NCBI GenBank assembly: GCA_013329575.1
Contig: DUJX01000128.1
Span: forward strand, 1-5,840
Reading direction: 5' to 3'
Source: Halobacteria archaeon
Lineage (GTDB): Archaea > Halobacteriota > Methanoliparia > Methanoliparales > Methanoliparaceae
DNA: 5,840 bases
Shown here: piece by piece, positions 1 through 5,840 of the stretch
How the letters are laid out: each line of letters opens with the position of its first letter
Position numbering within the stretch: position 1 is the first letter of the stretch
Notes under the pieces: generated by a model
Databases searched by the model: none
What the model saw: only the letters and a program-made list of their open reading frames with translations
What the model was told of the DNA's origin: nothing
Made by a program: the position numbers and the translations under genes

Positions 1-1261
1 AAAAGAGATAACAGCGAGAGAGATATTGGATTCAAGAGGTCAACCTACCGTAGAAGTGGATGTAATCACCGATTTAGGTTTTGGAAGGGCATCGGTACCA
101 TCAGGTGCGTCTACCGGAACGAATGAGGCGTTAGAACTGAGGGATAAAGAGAGACGGTACATGGGCAAAGGAGTGAGACGAGCGGTGGATAACATAAACA
201 ATATAATAAGACCGGAATTACTCGGATACGATGTGAGAGACCAGCGGTTTATCGATGAGATGATGATTAGGCTGGATGGAACGAGTAACAAGTCATTTTT
301 GGGTGCAAATGCAATATTGGGCGTATCTTTGAGCACGGCTAAAGCTGCAGCAGATGCTTTGGCCCTTCCGTTGTACAAGTATCTCGGCGGGACGAATGCG
401 AGAGTACTGCCTTATCCTTTGATGAATTTTATCAATGGTGGTCTACATGCAGGAAACGATCTATCAATCCAAGAATTCATGATAATACCGACTGGAGAAA
501 ATTTTTCAGATATTCTTCGGATCGCTTCTGAAGTATATTCCACGCTTAAAAACGTTCTAATTAAAGAATACGGTAGAACTGCCATAAATGTGGGGGATGA
601 GGGCGGGTTTGCACCACCGTTAAGCTATACGAGAGATGCACTAAACTTGATAGAGGCGGCAGTGGAAGAGAGCGGTTATTCAAAAAAAATTTTCTTTGCA
701 CTAGACGCGGCTGCAACAGAGTTCTATTCAAAAGATAAAGGTTATTATGAAATTGATGGAAAAAAATTGGATAATATGGAATTGTTAGATTATTATAAAG
801 ATCTTATAAAAGAGTATAATATCGTCTCGATAGAAGATCCATTTATGGAAGAAGACTTTTCAAGTTTTGCAACTATGACCAAGGAGACCGGTATCCAGAT
901 AGTAGGCGACGATCTTTTTGTGACCAATACAAACAGGTTGATGAGCGGAATCAAGATTGGAGCGGCAAACGCTTTACTTTTAAAAGTAAACCAGATAGGA
1001 ACAGTATCCGAGGCGTTAGATGCTGCCAATATGGCTTTTAGATCAAAATATAACGTGATTGTGAGTCATAGATCGGGCGAGACAGAGGACACATATATAT
1101 CAGATCTGGCTGTTGCTCTCGGTTGCGGTCAAATAAAAACAGGCGCACCAGTGAGGGGCGAGAGAGTTGCAAAATACAACCGACTATTAAGAATAGAGGA
1201 AGAACTCGGAGATGTTGCGGTATTAGACAGTGATCTTGAAAGATCAAGGTTTATTGGTTGA
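1..1261 (+). CDS. eno: Enolase (phosphopyruvate hydratase), 5' end cut by window edge
   Basis: Cytoplasmic enolase interconverts 2-phosphoglycerate and phosphoenolpyruvate in glycolysis/gluconeogenesis. The reading frame is already open at base 2 and reads KEITAREILDSRGQPTVEV, the canonical enolase N-terminus, so the true start lies a few codons upstream of the window. The TTG at 26 is an internal Leu, not a start. About 419 residues are visible, a normal full family length. Numbering from the first visible codon, the active-site set is complete: SGASTG loop (34-39), His149 in GGLHAGN, Glu158 in QEF, Glu200 in GDEGGFAP, metal ligands Asp235 (LDAAATEF), Glu278 (IEDP) and Asp303/304 (VGDD), catalytic Lys328 (LLKVNQIGT), SHRSGETED (355-363) and Lys379 (IKTGAP). 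It ends at TGA 1259-1261 and converges on the RFAP-synthase gene. I see no truncation or frameshift apart from the window edge. Identity is essentially certain. Confidence 0.97.
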   Translation, partial: KEITAREILDSRGQPTVEVDVITDLGFGRASVPSGASTGTNEALELRDKERRYMGKGVRRAVDNINNIIRPELLGYDVRDQRFIDEMMIRLDGTSNKSFLGANAILGVSLSTAKAAADALALPLYKYLGGTNARVLPYPLMNFINGGLHAGNDLSIQEFMIIPTGENFSDILRIASEVYSTLKNVLIKEYGRTAINVGDEGGFAPPLSYTRDALNLIEAAVEESGYSKKIFFALDAAATEFYSKDKGYYEIDGKKLDNMELLDYYKDLIKEYNIVSIEDPFMEEDFSSFATMTKETGIQIVGDDLFVTNTNRLMSGIKIGAANALLLKVNQIGTVSEALDAANMAFRSKYNVIVSHRSGETEDTYISDLAVALGCGQIKTGAPVRGERVAKYNRLLRIEEELGDVAVLDSDLERSRFIG

Positions 1262-1269
1262 AAATAGAC

Positions 1270-1388
1270 GTTCATCACTCCCGTGTAAGATAAACCTACA
1301 CTTTGCTCTCGCTCTTCTACCTAAAGGTATTTGCGTATCCCAAAAATCTTTGATTTTTGAGGAGTGAAGAACCTGTAGGTTTTCACGG
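1270..1388. repeat. Structured intergenic element with nested and crossing inverted repeats
   Basis: The spacer between the two convergent stop codons holds several complementary pairs. Stem B pairs 1281-1285 with 1384-1388 (5/5) and 1292-1300 with 1374-1382 (9/9). Stem A pairs 1270-1281 with 1361-1372 (11/12). Stem D is TACCT-AA-AGGTA at 1318-1329, and stem C is a perfect 8-bp hairpin at 1341-1359. C and D sit inside B, while A crosses B, so A and B are alternatives or form a pseudoknot-like arrangement. Read as modules, the right flank on the minus strand (ccgtg, aaacctaca, ttcttcactcc) is a reordered copy of the left flank on the plus strand (ttcatcactcc, ccgtg, aaacctaca). It could be a bidirectional terminator, a dispersed palindromic repeat or MITE-like remnant, or a structured RNA. 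It contains no convincing ORF. Confidence 0.6.
1341..1359. terminator. AT hairpin, candidate bidirectional terminator
   Basis: A perfect 8-bp inverted repeat (CAAAAATC, 3-base loop TTT, GATTTTTG) lies 79 bases after the enolase stop and 38 bases beyond the RFAP-synthase stop on the other strand. Each strand carries a run of five T in the 3' arm, which suits archaeal oligo-T-dependent termination from both convergent genes. The stem is AT-rich, so the T-run may matter more than the hairpin. The terminator role is inferred. Confidence 0.45.
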
Positions 1389-1397
1389 TCTTCATCT

Positions 1398-2936
1398 TCA
1401 AAACTTTCTCACTCTGGCACCGAAGTTTCTCGCTTTTGTAACGAATGCCTCTCCGTCCTTACCTAAAAAGTTTTTTACATTTGTCTCTATTTCTTTTGCA
1501 TCTTTATCAATAATACCATAGACCGTTGGTCCAAAAGAACTTAAACCAGCACCTGCCGCACCGAGATCTCTAATCAAATCCATTAGATCTATTATGACTT
1601 CGGGCTGTAAATCCAGTTCTACCTTCTTAAAACCGATCTTCTGGATCCGGTTTATGCTCTCACCAAAAGAGCAGATATCCTTCTCCAGCAAGGACGGGAT
1701 CATCTTTAACAGGATTATATGGCTCAGCTCTCTAACATCAGATAGATCGATGGGACAAAAATTTTTGAATATATCAACCTCTTCGCTACCATACAACTTT
1801 CTATCGATCTTCGGTGTTGCAATCAATATATTCCATTCTTCTGGAAAGTTGTATCGTGCAATTACCGGGGGAGGAGACGCAACAGACGCTGCCGATGGTG
1901 CATAATCTTTTTTATCACCTATCTCTCCAAAACTATGCCCACCATCCAGTATAAAACCACCATTCTCGAATGCCGCCGTACCTATACCAGAAGTTCCGCC
2001 TCTTCCTACAATCTTAGAAATATCCGCAGCGTTAAGTTCTTTGTCAAAAAGTTCAGCAACGGCTTTTCCTGCCGCAAGAGACATCTGGGTGCCTGAACCC
2101 AAACCTATATGAATCGGATAATCTTCCCTTACCCTGAATTCCACGTTCGTCTTGACGCCCAAGTAATCCAACATTCTTTTTGCTGCAGTTAAAATATGAT
2201 TTCTTTGATCGATTAGATGATCTTCAGCCCGTCCTTTAAGACCAAAAACCCGTAACTCATCTGAAATTTTAGCCTCGACTAAAAATGTGGGTTTGCTTAA
2301 TGTTATACCTATACCACCATCTACCCTTCCATCTATCCCGTTTAGGTCTATCAGTGTCAAATGTAACCGGGATGGTGTCTCTATTACAACTTTAAACTCG
2401 TTTTGAAAATTGTTATACGGGAACATCTCGTAAATATCTATCAAGATCTCCCCGTCTTTTATTATACTATAATTCCTACACAACAGAATCTCGTTCTCAA
2501 ATATCCCAAAAACCTGGCTGATTTTTTTATCTGCGCGTAAAAAATTTATATTTTTTATTTCACGTCTTGACTCTATCTTATATTTCTTTAATATCTTGCC
2601 GATAGGTATATCTGCTCTAAATAAATCATTGCTAAATTGATCGTTTGCCCGTTTTAACGGAGCATATGATTTGGCATAGATCAGCGTTTTATTGTTGATG
2701 CTATTGTAAATCCTTACAACTCGCTCGTTTATCTCGTCTCCTTTGGATATATTCAGTCTTTCCGCAAGATAATCGTCCGCTTTGCCTATTTCCTGATAAA
2801 TTGTCTCTATTTTAACCTCATTGCCCGTGAGTATCTCTAACGTGTTTGTTATAGAACCATCCGTGGTCAAAAGAAGCTTTTGTAGGGAGCTCAACCTTCC
2901 AACATCTTTTTCAATATTTTTTATCTTCTCTATCAT
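1398..2936 (-). CDS. Chorismate lyase-like / beta-RFAP synthase fusion protein (methanopterin biosynthesis)
   Basis: Two domains occur in one frame of 512 residues from the ATG at 2936; numbering here is from an alternative TTG at 2942, adding two residues. Residues about 15-180 resemble the chorismate pyruvate-lyase fold (UbiC / Rv2949c-like, former DUF98): LLLTTDGSITNTLE, a basic strand ERVVRIY (Arg74/77), IPIG with Gly115, CRNYSI (Arg156) and YEMFP with Glu172, which line up with UbiC Arg76, Gly114 and Glu155. Residues about 185-514 form a GHMP-kinase-like beta-RFAP synthase: PSRLHLTLIDLNG (190-202), GRVDGGIGITLSKP, the glycine-rich loop IGLGSGTQMSLAAGKA, GRGGTSGIGTAAFENGGFILDGGHS and GAAGAGLSSFGPTVYG near the C-terminus. 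RFAP synthase alone is about 300-340 residues, so the N-terminal part is extra. The synthase condenses PRPP with a 4-substituted benzoate, releasing CO2 and PPi. The ATG is abutted by GAGG with no spacer, whereas GAG lies 5 bases before the TTG, so the start is uncertain. Domain identity is strong; lyase activity is inferred. Confidence 0.9.
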   Translation of the reverse strand: MIEKIKNIEKDVGRLSSLQKLLLTTDGSITNTLEILTGNEVKIETIYQEIGKADDYLAERLNISKGDEINERVVRIYNSINNKTLIYAKSYAPLKRANDQFSNDLFRADIPIGKILKKYKIESRREIKNINFLRADKKISQVFGIFENEILLCRNYSIIKDGEILIDIYEMFPYNNFQNEFKVVIETPSRLHLTLIDLNGIDGRVDGGIGITLSKPTFLVEAKISDELRVFGLKGRAEDHLIDQRNHILTAAKRMLDYLGVKTNVEFRVREDYPIHIGLGSGTQMSLAAGKAVAELFDKELNAADISKIVGRGGTSGIGTAAFENGGFILDGGHSFGEIGDKKDYAPSAASVASPPPVIARYNFPEEWNILIATPKIDRKLYGSEEVDIFKNFCPIDLSDVRELSHIILLKMIPSLLEKDICSFGESINRIQKIGFKKVELDLQPEVIIDLMDLIRDLGAAGAGLSSFGPTVYGIIDKDAKEIETNVKNFLGKDGEAFVTKARNFGARVRKF

Positions 2937-3049
2937 CCTCAAATTGTCTCAAACCCTTTTTTCTTTTTTGATAAGAATCTATATCGTATCTAAATTTGCA
3001 TAAAATTTATTTTGGTTATTTTGTATCGAACCGATCATAAAATCCTTGG
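2937..3049 (-). promoter_or_regulatory. AT-rich leader with possible promoter for the RFAP-synthase fusion gene
   Basis: This is most of the 148-base gap between the purM stop and the fusion gene. On the minus strand it contains TATA-like AT stretches around 2992-3007 (AAATTTTATGCAAATTT) and about 2977-2985 (ACGATATAG), followed by a purine-rich leader at about 2953-2968 before the start codon. The gap and the T-rich tract just after purM suggest the fusion gene can be transcribed separately from purM. No box is a close archaeal BRE/TATA match, so this is a weak call. Confidence 0.25.
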
Positions 3050-3071
3050 TTTTAAAAATTATTTTAAAAAA
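3050..3071 (-). terminator. Oligo-T tract after purM, candidate terminator
   Basis: Twenty bases past the purM stop, the minus strand has a run of six T (3071-3066), then another run of five T (3058-3054). They lie within two copies of the self-complementary octamer TTTTAAAA (3050-3057 and 3062-3069). Archaeal RNA polymerase terminates on T-runs like these. Some readthrough into the downstream fusion gene remains possible. Confidence 0.45.
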
Positions 3072-3090
3072 GTATGATTATATCAAATCT

Positions 3091-4149
3091 CTATAAGTAT
3101 ATATATCTACCATATTCTTTATCTTTAAGGTTTACCCTTATTCCAGGACGTTCGGTCACCTTTCCTATTATCTTACAATCAATCCGATCCAAGATCTTCT
3201 TTTCTTCACCTGGCGGCACGATCATCATAAATCCCATCCCCATATTGAATGTTCGATACATCTCCTCTTTGTCCACACATCCAACCGATTCTAAGAATTT
3301 AAAAATAGGTTGTGGTTCTAATGGATCGTATATATCAAATCCATACTTGGTTATCCTCTTCAAGTTTAAAAGGCCGCTTCCTGTGATATGTAACAGTCCG
3401 TTCACTCTAACCTCTTTTATGATATCGATTACTTCACTATAGATCTTGGTAGGTATCAACAACTCTTCTCCTATCGTTTTATCACCATCAGGCAACAAAT
3501 CATAGTACGTATAGTCTGAATCGTTGATAATTTTTCTTACAAGTGTAAAACCATTGCTATGTACCCCAGTACTACCGATAGCAATGATAGAATCTCCTGG
3601 TCGTATCTTCTGCCCGTTTATTATGCTGTCTTTATCAACCACACCGACGGCTGTTCCTGCAAGATCTATTCCTTTCACGATATCTGGAATAATTGCGCTC
3701 TCTCCCCCAACTATAGATATATTAGATATCTTAGCCCCCTCGTTGAGTCCCTTGCCTATCTCTCTTGCCAATCTGTCAAAAGGTTCTTTAACGACTCCTT
3801 TATCGGTATTCAAAAAGATATACTCTTCGTCCGTCTTACCGATCGCTATATAATCAACGAGTGCGAGAGGTGTTGCTCCGATGGCTATCAGATCGTTCAC
3901 GTTCATTGCAACACAGTCTATTCCTATGGTATCCCATTTTTGTAATTCGTTAGCCACCAATATCTTGGTACCGACTCCATCCGTTGTTATGGCAAGTGAG
4001 AAATAGTCCAGATCGATTAATCCTGAATAATGACCTATTTCCGTCAACGGTCTGCCGAACCCTTCCCTCTTTGATTTTATCTCAGCGGTCAGAATCTTGA
4101 TAAATCGTCCGGCTTTGTCTATATCTACCCCTGCATCTTTGTATCTCAT
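3091..4149 (-). CDS. purM: Phosphoribosylformylglycinamidine cyclo-ligase (AIR synthetase)
   Basis: PurM catalyses the ATP-dependent closure of FGAM to 5-aminoimidazole ribonucleotide in cytoplasmic de novo purine synthesis. The 352-residue protein is complete (E. coli PurM is about 345) and starts at an ATG with the family N-terminus YKDAGVDIDKAG (3-14). Landmarks in order: TTDGVGTKILVA (56-66), GIDCVAMNVNDLIAIGATPLALVDYIA (76-102), GGESAIIPDIV (148-158), DLAGTAVGVV (162-171), GDSIIAIGSTGVHSNGFTLVR (185-205), LLHITGSGLLNLKR (252-265) and FNMGMGFMMIV (301-311). These cover both halves of the PurM/AIRS fold, including the ATP-contacting acidic and glycine-rich loops. The start is supported by TGATC four bases upstream, a partial match to the archaeal Shine-Dalgarno core. 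It lies 49 bases downstream of the aspartate kinase stop on the same strand, so cotranscription is likely. Nothing looks broken. Confidence 0.97.
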   Translation of the reverse strand: MRYKDAGVDIDKAGRFIKILTAEIKSKREGFGRPLTEIGHYSGLIDLDYFSLAITTDGVGTKILVANELQKWDTIGIDCVAMNVNDLIAIGATPLALVDYIAIGKTDEEYIFLNTDKGVVKEPFDRLAREIGKGLNEGAKISNISIVGGESAIIPDIVKGIDLAGTAVGVVDKDSIINGQKIRPGDSIIAIGSTGVHSNGFTLVRKIINDSDYTYYDLLPDGDKTIGEELLIPTKIYSEVIDIIKEVRVNGLLHITGSGLLNLKRITKYGFDIYDPLEPQPIFKFLESVGCVDKEEMYRTFNMGMGFMMIVPPGEEKKILDRIDCKIIGKVTERPGIRVNLKDKEYGRYIYL

Positions 4150-4198
4150 AAAAGATCAAAATTTTATCGGTTTAATATTCCATATTTTATTGATTACT

Positions 4199-5419
4199 CT
4201 AATCTTTTAAAGTTCCGAGATCAAACTCGTTATGAAGCGCTAAGACTCCATCGTTTATCTGACTCTCTTTGACTACGAACGATATGTTCGCCTCCGATGA
4301 TCCCTGGCTTATCATTATAACGTTTATATCCTCTTTTGCCAATGCAGAGAATACTTTTGCCGCTACACCCGGCGTGCCTATCATACTTGCTCCTATCACG
4401 GAGATTAATGCTACTTCTTTTATACAAGATATTGCTTTTACAACCTTATTGCTCTTCTCAAACGCTCTAACAATGGCTGTCCCTGGTTTGGATGGATTAA
4501 ACGTGTTTTTTATCCTGACACATATATTCTTGCTCATGGCCGGTTCTAATGTTCTCGGATGAATGACGCTCGCTCCAAAGTACGATAATTCCATAGCCTC
4601 TAAATACGAAAGCACCGGTATCATCTGAGCATCTGGTACTAAGTCTGGATCAGACGTCATAATTCCATCGACATCGGTAAAGATCCAAATCTCATCGGAA
4701 TCGATTGCAGCACCAACGATGGATGCTGTATAATCCGATCCGTCTCTACCTAACGTAGTGATTATGCCTTTTTTATTCTTTCCAATGAAACCGGTTATTA
4801 CAGGTATTCCTTCTTTCAAAAATGGCTCAATATTTGATTTAATGAGTTCATAAGAGACTGATAACGGTCTAGCACTTCCAAATTTATCGTCTGTAATTAA
4901 ACCTGCCTCGCCGCCTGTATATGATGCCGAGTTGATCCCTATCGATTTTAAAGATGCCGATACGATCGGGGCGCTCATCCTCTCCCCAAAAGACATTATG
5001 TAATCCAAGGATCTTAATGTTAACTCACCTATATACGAGATACCGAGCAGAACCTCGTTAAGTTCTTGTAGAATATCTTCTTCCTTATCAATAACGCTTT
5101 TTTGTATATCTTCATCAGAGATAGCATCTTTTATAGCAGAGATATGCCTGTTCTTTGTCTTTTGAATAAAATCATCTATTATGTCCTTTTTATAAAATTT
5201 GTTATTTTTAGCACCTGTTTTATCAAGAAAATCGTTTATTAGGTCCTTAGCAACGGAGATTAAACTATCAGTAACTCCTGAAAGTGCCGAGACTACTAAT
5301 ACGATCTCATTTTTTCCATTATCATAATAGTTTCTAACAATATGGGAAACATTCTTTATCTTCTCACCATTTGAGATAGAACTACCACCAAATTTCATTA
5401 CAATCCTGATGAAAGCCAC
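4199..5419 (-). CDS. Aspartate kinase with a single C-terminal ACT domain
   Basis: The enzyme phosphorylates L-aspartate to 4-aspartyl phosphate, the entry to lysine, threonine and methionine synthesis and, in many archaea, to aspartate semialdehyde used for aromatic precursors. Kinase-domain motifs: VMKFGGSS (7-14), SALSGVTDSL (44-53), SLDYIMSFGERMSAP (137-151), TTLGRDGSDYTAS (221-233, with Asp where Gly is commonest), FTDVDGIMTSDP (247-258), YFGASVIHPRTLEPAM (280-295) and IKNTFNPSKPGT (303-314). One ACT regulatory domain follows (about 328-402) with ISVIGASMIGTPGVAAKVFSAL and INVIMISQGSSEANISFVV. The protein is 406 residues, whereas archaeal homologues such as the Methanocaldococcus enzyme are about 470 with two ACT units. 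The stop is followed by only 49 bases before purM, so no second ACT is hidden in another frame. The start is GTG, preceded by AAAGGAG only 1 base away and with an in-frame TAA four codons upstream; the ATG at 5398 would remove the first beta-strand. Confidence 0.95.
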   Translation of the reverse strand: MAFIRIVMKFGGSSISNGEKIKNVSHIVRNYYDNGKNEIVLVVSALSGVTDSLISVAKDLINDFLDKTGAKNNKFYKKDIIDDFIQKTKNRHISAIKDAISDEDIQKSVIDKEEDILQELNEVLLGISYIGELTLRSLDYIMSFGERMSAPIVSASLKSIGINSASYTGGEAGLITDDKFGSARPLSVSYELIKSNIEPFLKEGIPVITGFIGKNKKGIITTLGRDGSDYTASIVGAAIDSDEIWIFTDVDGIMTSDPDLVPDAQMIPVLSYLEAMELSYFGASVIHPRTLEPAMSKNICVRIKNTFNPSKPGTAIVRAFEKSNKVVKAISCIKEVALISVIGASMIGTPGVAAKVFSALAKEDINVIMISQGSSEANISFVVKESQINDGVLALHNEFDLGTLKD

Positions 5420-5420
5420 G

Positions 5421-5460
5421 CTCCTTTTTTAGCATTATTGAAGATTTCTTAAATATTTAT
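5421..5460 (-). promoter_or_regulatory. Promoter and ribosome binding site for the aspartate kinase gene
   Basis: Read on the minus strand, ATAAATATTTAA (5460-5449) is a TATA-like box. About 25 bases further on, near 5425-5432, a transcript would begin, giving a very short leader. The leader would include AAAAAAGGAG (5430-5421), a good Shine-Dalgarno sequence, set unusually close to the GTG at 5419. No clear BRE precedes the box. The group aspartate kinase-purM probably starts here. Confidence 0.4.
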
Positions 5461-5495
5461 GTGCAACATACGATTAATCTTGGATTTTTGCTTTA

Positions 5496-5512
5496 GTATG
5501 ATATATACATAC
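5496..5512. promoter_or_regulatory. Small inverted repeat in the divergent promoter region, possible operator
   Basis: GTATG and CATAC arms flank a seven-base ATATATA core. The core could itself act as a TATA element on either strand. A dyad overlapping a promoter core, about midway between the aspartate kinase box and the first mcm candidate box, is a common layout for an archaeal regulator site. Arms of five bases in AT-rich DNA can arise by chance, so the call is tentative. Confidence 0.25.
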
Positions 5513-5674
5513 CGAATTTATACTTTTCTAATTTTATAAGATATTAAATGTAATAAGAATATAAGAAAAGATTTAACTTAACTTAATTTAATAATTTGAT
5601 ATATTGCACGATAAACATTTCTTTGTCTTCTTACAAATAATGATGATTGAGATTAAAAGATATGAGTGATATCG
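5513..5674 (+). promoter_or_regulatory. AT-rich upstream region of mcm with candidate TATA boxes
   Basis: CGAA followed by TTTATA (5513-5522) looks like a BRE plus TATA box and would give a leader of about 130 bases. TTTGATATAT (5595-5604) would give a leader of about 45 bases. Between them are TTAA-rich tandem words (TTAACTTAACTTAATTTAAT, 5573-5592) and repeated ATAAG words (5536-5566). GAGTGAT (5665-5671) sits three bases before the mcm ATG and partly matches the archaeal Shine-Dalgarno sequence. No RNA gene or credible ORF was found in the gap. Confidence 0.35.
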
Positions 5675-5840
5675 ATGATTGAACCGGATGAGGACTTTTG
5701 GATCGATTTTTATCAGCAATATTATAGTACTGATATATCCAAGATCATAGAAAACTATAAAAAAGATGATCATAGTCTGATAATCGATTACAGAGACTTA
5801 CTCATTAAAAGTCCAGAGATAGCTGATAGATTGATCGAAT
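5675..5840 (+). CDS. mcm: MCM replicative DNA helicase, N-terminal fragment (runs off the window)
   Basis: Only 55 codons are visible, beginning MIEPDEDFWIDFYQQYY. The pattern of an aromatic-rich start (FWIDFYQQYY), then a helix ending in a basic stretch (ISKIIENYKKDDH), then SLIIDYRDLLIKSPEIADRLIE, matches the N-terminal A subdomain of archaeal MCM proteins, where a 'SL.IDY.DL....P.LAD.L' signature is typical. MCM forms the hexameric 3'-5' helicase that unwinds DNA ahead of the fork; the AAA+ motor lies beyond the window. The start chosen is ATG 5675. GTG 5666 is also in frame, just after an in-frame TGA at 5663, and would add three residues. The gene diverges from the aspartate kinase. Identity rests on a short fragment, hence the moderate confidence. 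Confidence 0.78.
   Translation, partial: MIEPDEDFWIDFYQQYYSTDISKIIENYKKDDHSLIIDYRDLLIKSPEIADRLIE

Noticed and set aside
26..28. TTG at 26 as the enolase start codon
   Set aside because: The frame is open upstream to base 2 and encodes KEITAREI, the conserved enolase N-terminus, so TTG is an internal Leu codon and the gene is cut by the window edge.
224..260. Possible tRNA or structured RNA inside enolase
   Set aside because: The bases encode an uninterrupted conserved enolase segment and show no supporting stem pattern.
1341..1359. CRISPR repeat or tRNA-like fold in the convergent spacer
   Set aside because: There are no regularly spaced direct repeats and no cloverleaf with conserved T-loop bases; the signal is inverted, not direct, repetition.
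3524..3945. Overlapping rightward frames of 109 and 128 codons inside the purM region
   Set aside because: They lie antisense to a well-conserved purM frame, show no recognisable family features and lack start signals; they are shadows.
4230..4562. Frames of 65 and 97 codons within the ACT end of the aspartate kinase
   Set aside because: They are alternative-frame reads of conserved coding sequence. I considered whether they hide the missing second ACT domain by frameshift, but their residues show no ACT motif.
4712..4757. Asp in place of Gly in the aspartate kinase GRxGSD motif as an inactivating change
   Set aside because: This position varies in active relatives (E. coli ThrA has GRNGSD), and all other catalytic motifs are intact.
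5588..5773. 61-codon leftward frame across the mcm start
   Set aside because: It overlaps the conserved mcm N-terminus in antisense, is dominated by Ile/Phe/Tyr/Leu from AT-rich DNA, and lacks a ribosome binding site. The hydrophobic look is compositional.

Overview
The window comes from an archaeon that makes tetrahydromethanopterin-type C1 carriers. It carries an archaeal-type enolase, a beta-RFAP synthase (the committed enzyme of methanopterin biosynthesis), an archaeal-style PurM, a lysine/threonine-pathway aspartate kinase and the first codons of an MCM replicative helicase. Moderate AT-richness, AGA/AGG arginine codons, AT-rich intergenic regions with TATA-like boxes and weak Shine-Dalgarno sites all fit a euryarchaeal methanogen, anaerobic methane/alkane oxidiser or Archaeoglobi relative. 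The sequence alone does not decide among these.

Layout: enolase runs rightwards from the left edge (its first few codons lie outside) to 1261. A 136-base convergent spacer (1262-1397) is unusually rich in inverted repeats. Three genes then run leftwards from a promoter near 5450: aspartate kinase (5419-4199), purM (4149-3091, 49 bases downstream) and a two-domain chorismate-lyase/RFAP-synthase fusion (2936-1398, 148 bases downstream, possibly with its own promoter). A 255-base AT-rich divergent region (5420-5674) separates this group from mcm, which runs off the right edge.

The genes can be read as connected metabolism. Enolase supplies PEP, and aspartate kinase supplies the precursor of aspartate semialdehyde; both can feed the archaeal shikimate route to chorismate. 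The fusion protein would turn chorismate into 4-hydroxybenzoate and couple it to PRPP for methanopterin. PurM makes AIR for purines, and GTP in turn supplies the pterin. That linkage is inference.

The most notable points are the lyase-synthase fusion, an aspartate kinase with only one ACT domain where the family usually has two, and the structured element between the convergent genes. No CRISPR array, tRNA, rRNA, transposase or clear undescribed multi-gene system was seen.
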